Positions 31,143-32,889 of a DNA stretch of 32,889 nucleotides are shown here, piece after piece. The stretch is from positions 1-32,889 of the forward strand of contig NZ_BMOS01000033.1 in assembly GCF_014647195.1 (NCBI RefSeq), given 5' to 3'. This DNA comes from Oceanobacillus indicireducens (GTDB lineage Bacteria; Bacillota; Bacilli; Bacillales; Amphibacillaceae). Position 1 is the stretch's first letter. The number at the start of each line of letters is the position of its first letter. A program made the translations under genes and the position numbers. The notes under the pieces were generated by a model that was not told the DNA's origin, did no database searches, and was given only the letters and a program-made list of their open reading frames with translations.

Positions 31143-32825
31143 TTATTTCTTCTCCGCATATTTCAGGTCAAAATATCCGACCGGATGGCGCAGAATTCCC
31201 TCCACTCCATCTGCTTCAAGTACTACCGTATTGTAATAGCGTAAAGGTGCAGCAATCATTTCGTCAGCTAACATTTTCTCTGCTTCATATAAATACTCCC
31301 AGCGCTTTTCTTCATCTGCTTCCGACTTACCTTTCACAATCAAATCATCATATTCAGGATTGGAAAAGCCGGTACGGTTCATATAAGAATCTGTGATGAA
31401 ACTCTCAAGGAAGTTAATCGGGTCATTATAATCGTTAATGAATGAACTGCGGGAAAACTGCAGTTCGAGTGCCTGCTGTGCGTCTACAAAAACATTCCAT
31501 TCGAGGTTCTCCAGGGTAACTTCAACACCCAAGTGTTCCTTAAACATCCCGTGCAATGCTTCTGCCACTGCTTTATTTGTGTCACTTGTATTATAATTTA
31601 ACGTAATCTCCGGCAATTCTTCATATCCTTCCTCAGCCATCCCTTCCTCGAGTAACTGCTCTGCCAACTCAGGATCAAAAGTAACAAGGTCACCATTTAC
31701 ATCACGGAAATCTTCGCCTGTTGGACTTTGGTGACCTGGGTTAATAAACCCGAAAGCTGGCTCCACCCCGTTTTTCACTACAAATTCTGCAATATCATCG
31801 CGATTAATTGCATGGGAAAATGCTTGGCGGATTTTCTTATTTTGGAATGGTTCCATTTCTACATTAAATCTAAAAAATTCTAGCCCACCACTCGGTCCGA
31901 TAAATACATTATCCCCGTCTATCAACTCATCGGATAGTTCTGGTGGAATGCTCGCCGTATCCAGCTCACCTGCTTCAAACATCTGATATTGGGTATTTGT
32001 ATCATTCACCATCGCGAAGTGGATTTGATCCAACTTCACTGCGGCGGTATCCCAATAATATTCATTTTTTGCAAATAGCATTTCTTCATCATGATTCCAT
32101 TCTTCTAATGTAAACGGACCATTTCCTACAAAGGTTTCCGCCTCGGCATGCCAATTCGGATCAGACTCAGCCACCTGCTGGTTGATTGGGAAAAATGCCG
32201 GATTCGTCAGTAAATCAAGAAAAAAACCTGTCGGTTGCGCGAGCACGACTTCAAGTGTCTTTTCATCAACCGCGCTAACTTTTACATCGTCCACCGATCC
32301 TTCCCCACTGTTATATTCTTCAGCTCCTTCAATGAAATAGGCTAAAAATGCGGCCGGTGAAGCAGTTTCTGGATCAAGCATATATTTCCATGCATATTCA
32401 AAATCCGCTGCGACAACCGGGTCACCATTCGACCAACTCGCTTCTTCTCGTAAATAGAACGTGTATGTCAGTCCATCATCCGAAATATCCCAGCTTTCTG
32501 CTGTCCCAGGACCTGGTAGGTGTTCCTCATCTAAGCGGGTCAACCCTTCCATTAAGTTATTAAGCGGGTCCCAAGATACCTCGTCAAAGCCAATCGATGG
32601 ATCTAGTGAAGCTGGCTCCGTTCCGTTATTCAATCGCAATACATTTTCACCAAGGGTTATTTCCTCTTCCGTAGTCTCCTGTTCCCCCTCTTGTTCCCCT
32701 GTTTCCTCCTCTTCATCTACCTGTTCCTTTGGCTCAGCTTCCCCTTCCGGATCCTCTGTCGCCGTACAAGCTGCTAGGAAAAACACAATAAATACCGCTG
32801 ATAGAAAGATGAGTAGCTTTTTCAT
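31143..32825 (-). CDS. Peptide-binding lipoprotein (OppA/DppE-like)
   Basis: A 560-residue extracellular solute-binding protein of the SBP_bac_5 family. The signal peptide ends with lipobox LAAC (Cys20). A Glu-rich linker spans about residues 24-57, followed by LRLNNGTEPASLDPSIGFDE, typical of OppA, and GLTYTFYLREEASWSNGDPV. It captures oligopeptides for an ABC importer. AGGGGG stands before the ATG. The probable IS end begins about 20 bases upstream, so the promoter or preceding dppABCD genes have been cut off from it. The acidic linker fits a salt-adapted host. Substrates are inferred to be di- or muropeptides from the ykfA neighbour. Confidence 0.9.
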   Translation of the reverse strand: MKKLLIFLSAVFIVFFLAACTATEDPEGEAEPKEQVDEEEETGEQEGEQETTEEEITLGENVLRLNNGTEPASLDPSIGFDEVSWDPLNNLMEGLTRLDEEHLPGPGTAESWDISDDGLTYTFYLREEASWSNGDPVVAADFEYAWKYMLDPETASPAAFLAYFIEGAEEYNSGEGSVDDVKVSAVDEKTLEVVLAQPTGFFLDLLTNPAFFPINQQVAESDPNWHAEAETFVGNGPFTLEEWNHDEEMLFAKNEYYWDTAAVKLDQIHFAMVNDTNTQYQMFEAGELDTASIPPELSDELIDGDNVFIGPSGGLEFFRFNVEMEPFQNKKIRQAFSHAINRDDIAEFVVKNGVEPAFGFINPGHQSPTGEDFRDVNGDLVTFDPELAEQLLEEGMAEEGYEELPEITLNYNTSDTNKAVAEALHGMFKEHLGVEVTLENLEWNVFVDAQQALELQFSRSSFINDYNDPINFLESFITDSYMNRTGFSNPEYDDLIVKGKSEADEEKRWEYLYEAEKMLADEMIAAPLRYYNTVVLEADGVEGILRHPVGYFDLKYAEKK

Positions 32826-32845
32826 TCATATCCCCCTAAATGTTT

Positions 32846-32889
32846 ATTCGTATTGTCAAAAGTTCTTTAGTAAAAACCTGTGTTTTTGT
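32846..32889. repeat. Probable IS terminal inverted repeat (right window edge)
   Basis: Reading into the window edge the sequence CGTATTGTCAAAAG...AAAACCTGTGTTTT matches the reverse complement of the left edge with about three mismatches. It lies 20 bases upstream of the dppE-like start codon. The IS itself is outside the window. Confidence 0.5.

Overview
The window reads as chromosome of a low-GC, endospore-forming, probably salt-tolerant member of the Bacillaceae (Oceanobacillus/Virgibacillus-like; this is inference). The evidence is strong AGGAGG-type ribosome sites, a YjcZ-type spore protein, YppG-like and YIEGIA families, FruR-FruK-FruA, an acidic linker on a surface lipoprotein, and many Bacillus-type gene pairs. 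No rRNA, tRNA, CRISPR array, phage module or intact transposase gene was seen.

Layout. 1-870: a probable insertion-sequence end, a 38-residue holin-like peptide gene and a decayed GntR regulator. 871-2700: two DUF3887 lipoproteins, one fused to an alpha/beta hydrolase. 2962-5322: small spore-type genes (YjcZ, an Sm-like small protein, a YppG-like protein), a methyltransferase and a repetitive protein. 5659-13503: a molybdenum hydroxylase locus. The PucD-PucC-PucE xanthine dehydrogenase subunits are one tightly overlapped operon; the maturation proteins PucB and PucA lie about 2.5 kb away behind the YIEGIA pair. A DUF1259 gene and a Gln-rich gene sit between the two parts. 14072-18270: a membrane protein, then the fructose operon fruR-fruK-fruA. 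18388-25992: acetyltransferase, coiled-coil protein, a tiny basic protein with a possible forespore promoter, an aspartate dehydrogenase-like enzyme, a PadR-HAAS pair with a palindromic operator, a DUF4256 protein, a YkkCD-type SMR pair, a SAP-domain protein and an ABC exporter linked to a histidine phosphatase. 26843-28060: an Rpn/PD-(D/E)XK protein. 28137-32825: remnants of a dpp-ykf peptide uptake and muropeptide recycling locus (dppE-, ykfA- and ykfD-like genes).

The most unusual content is non-coding. A 155-bp two-hairpin element occurs in three full copies and one deletion derivative, with compensatory base changes in its stems. A 52-bp satellite-like array and a 355-bp inverted-repeat-bounded structured element fill the gap between dppE and ykfA. 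Two of the 155-bp element copies lie exactly where ykfB and ykfC sit in Bacillus subtilis, suggesting decay of that operon by repeats. The two window ends carry about 40 bp in inverted orientation, most simply explained as the two ends of an IS where the assembly broke.
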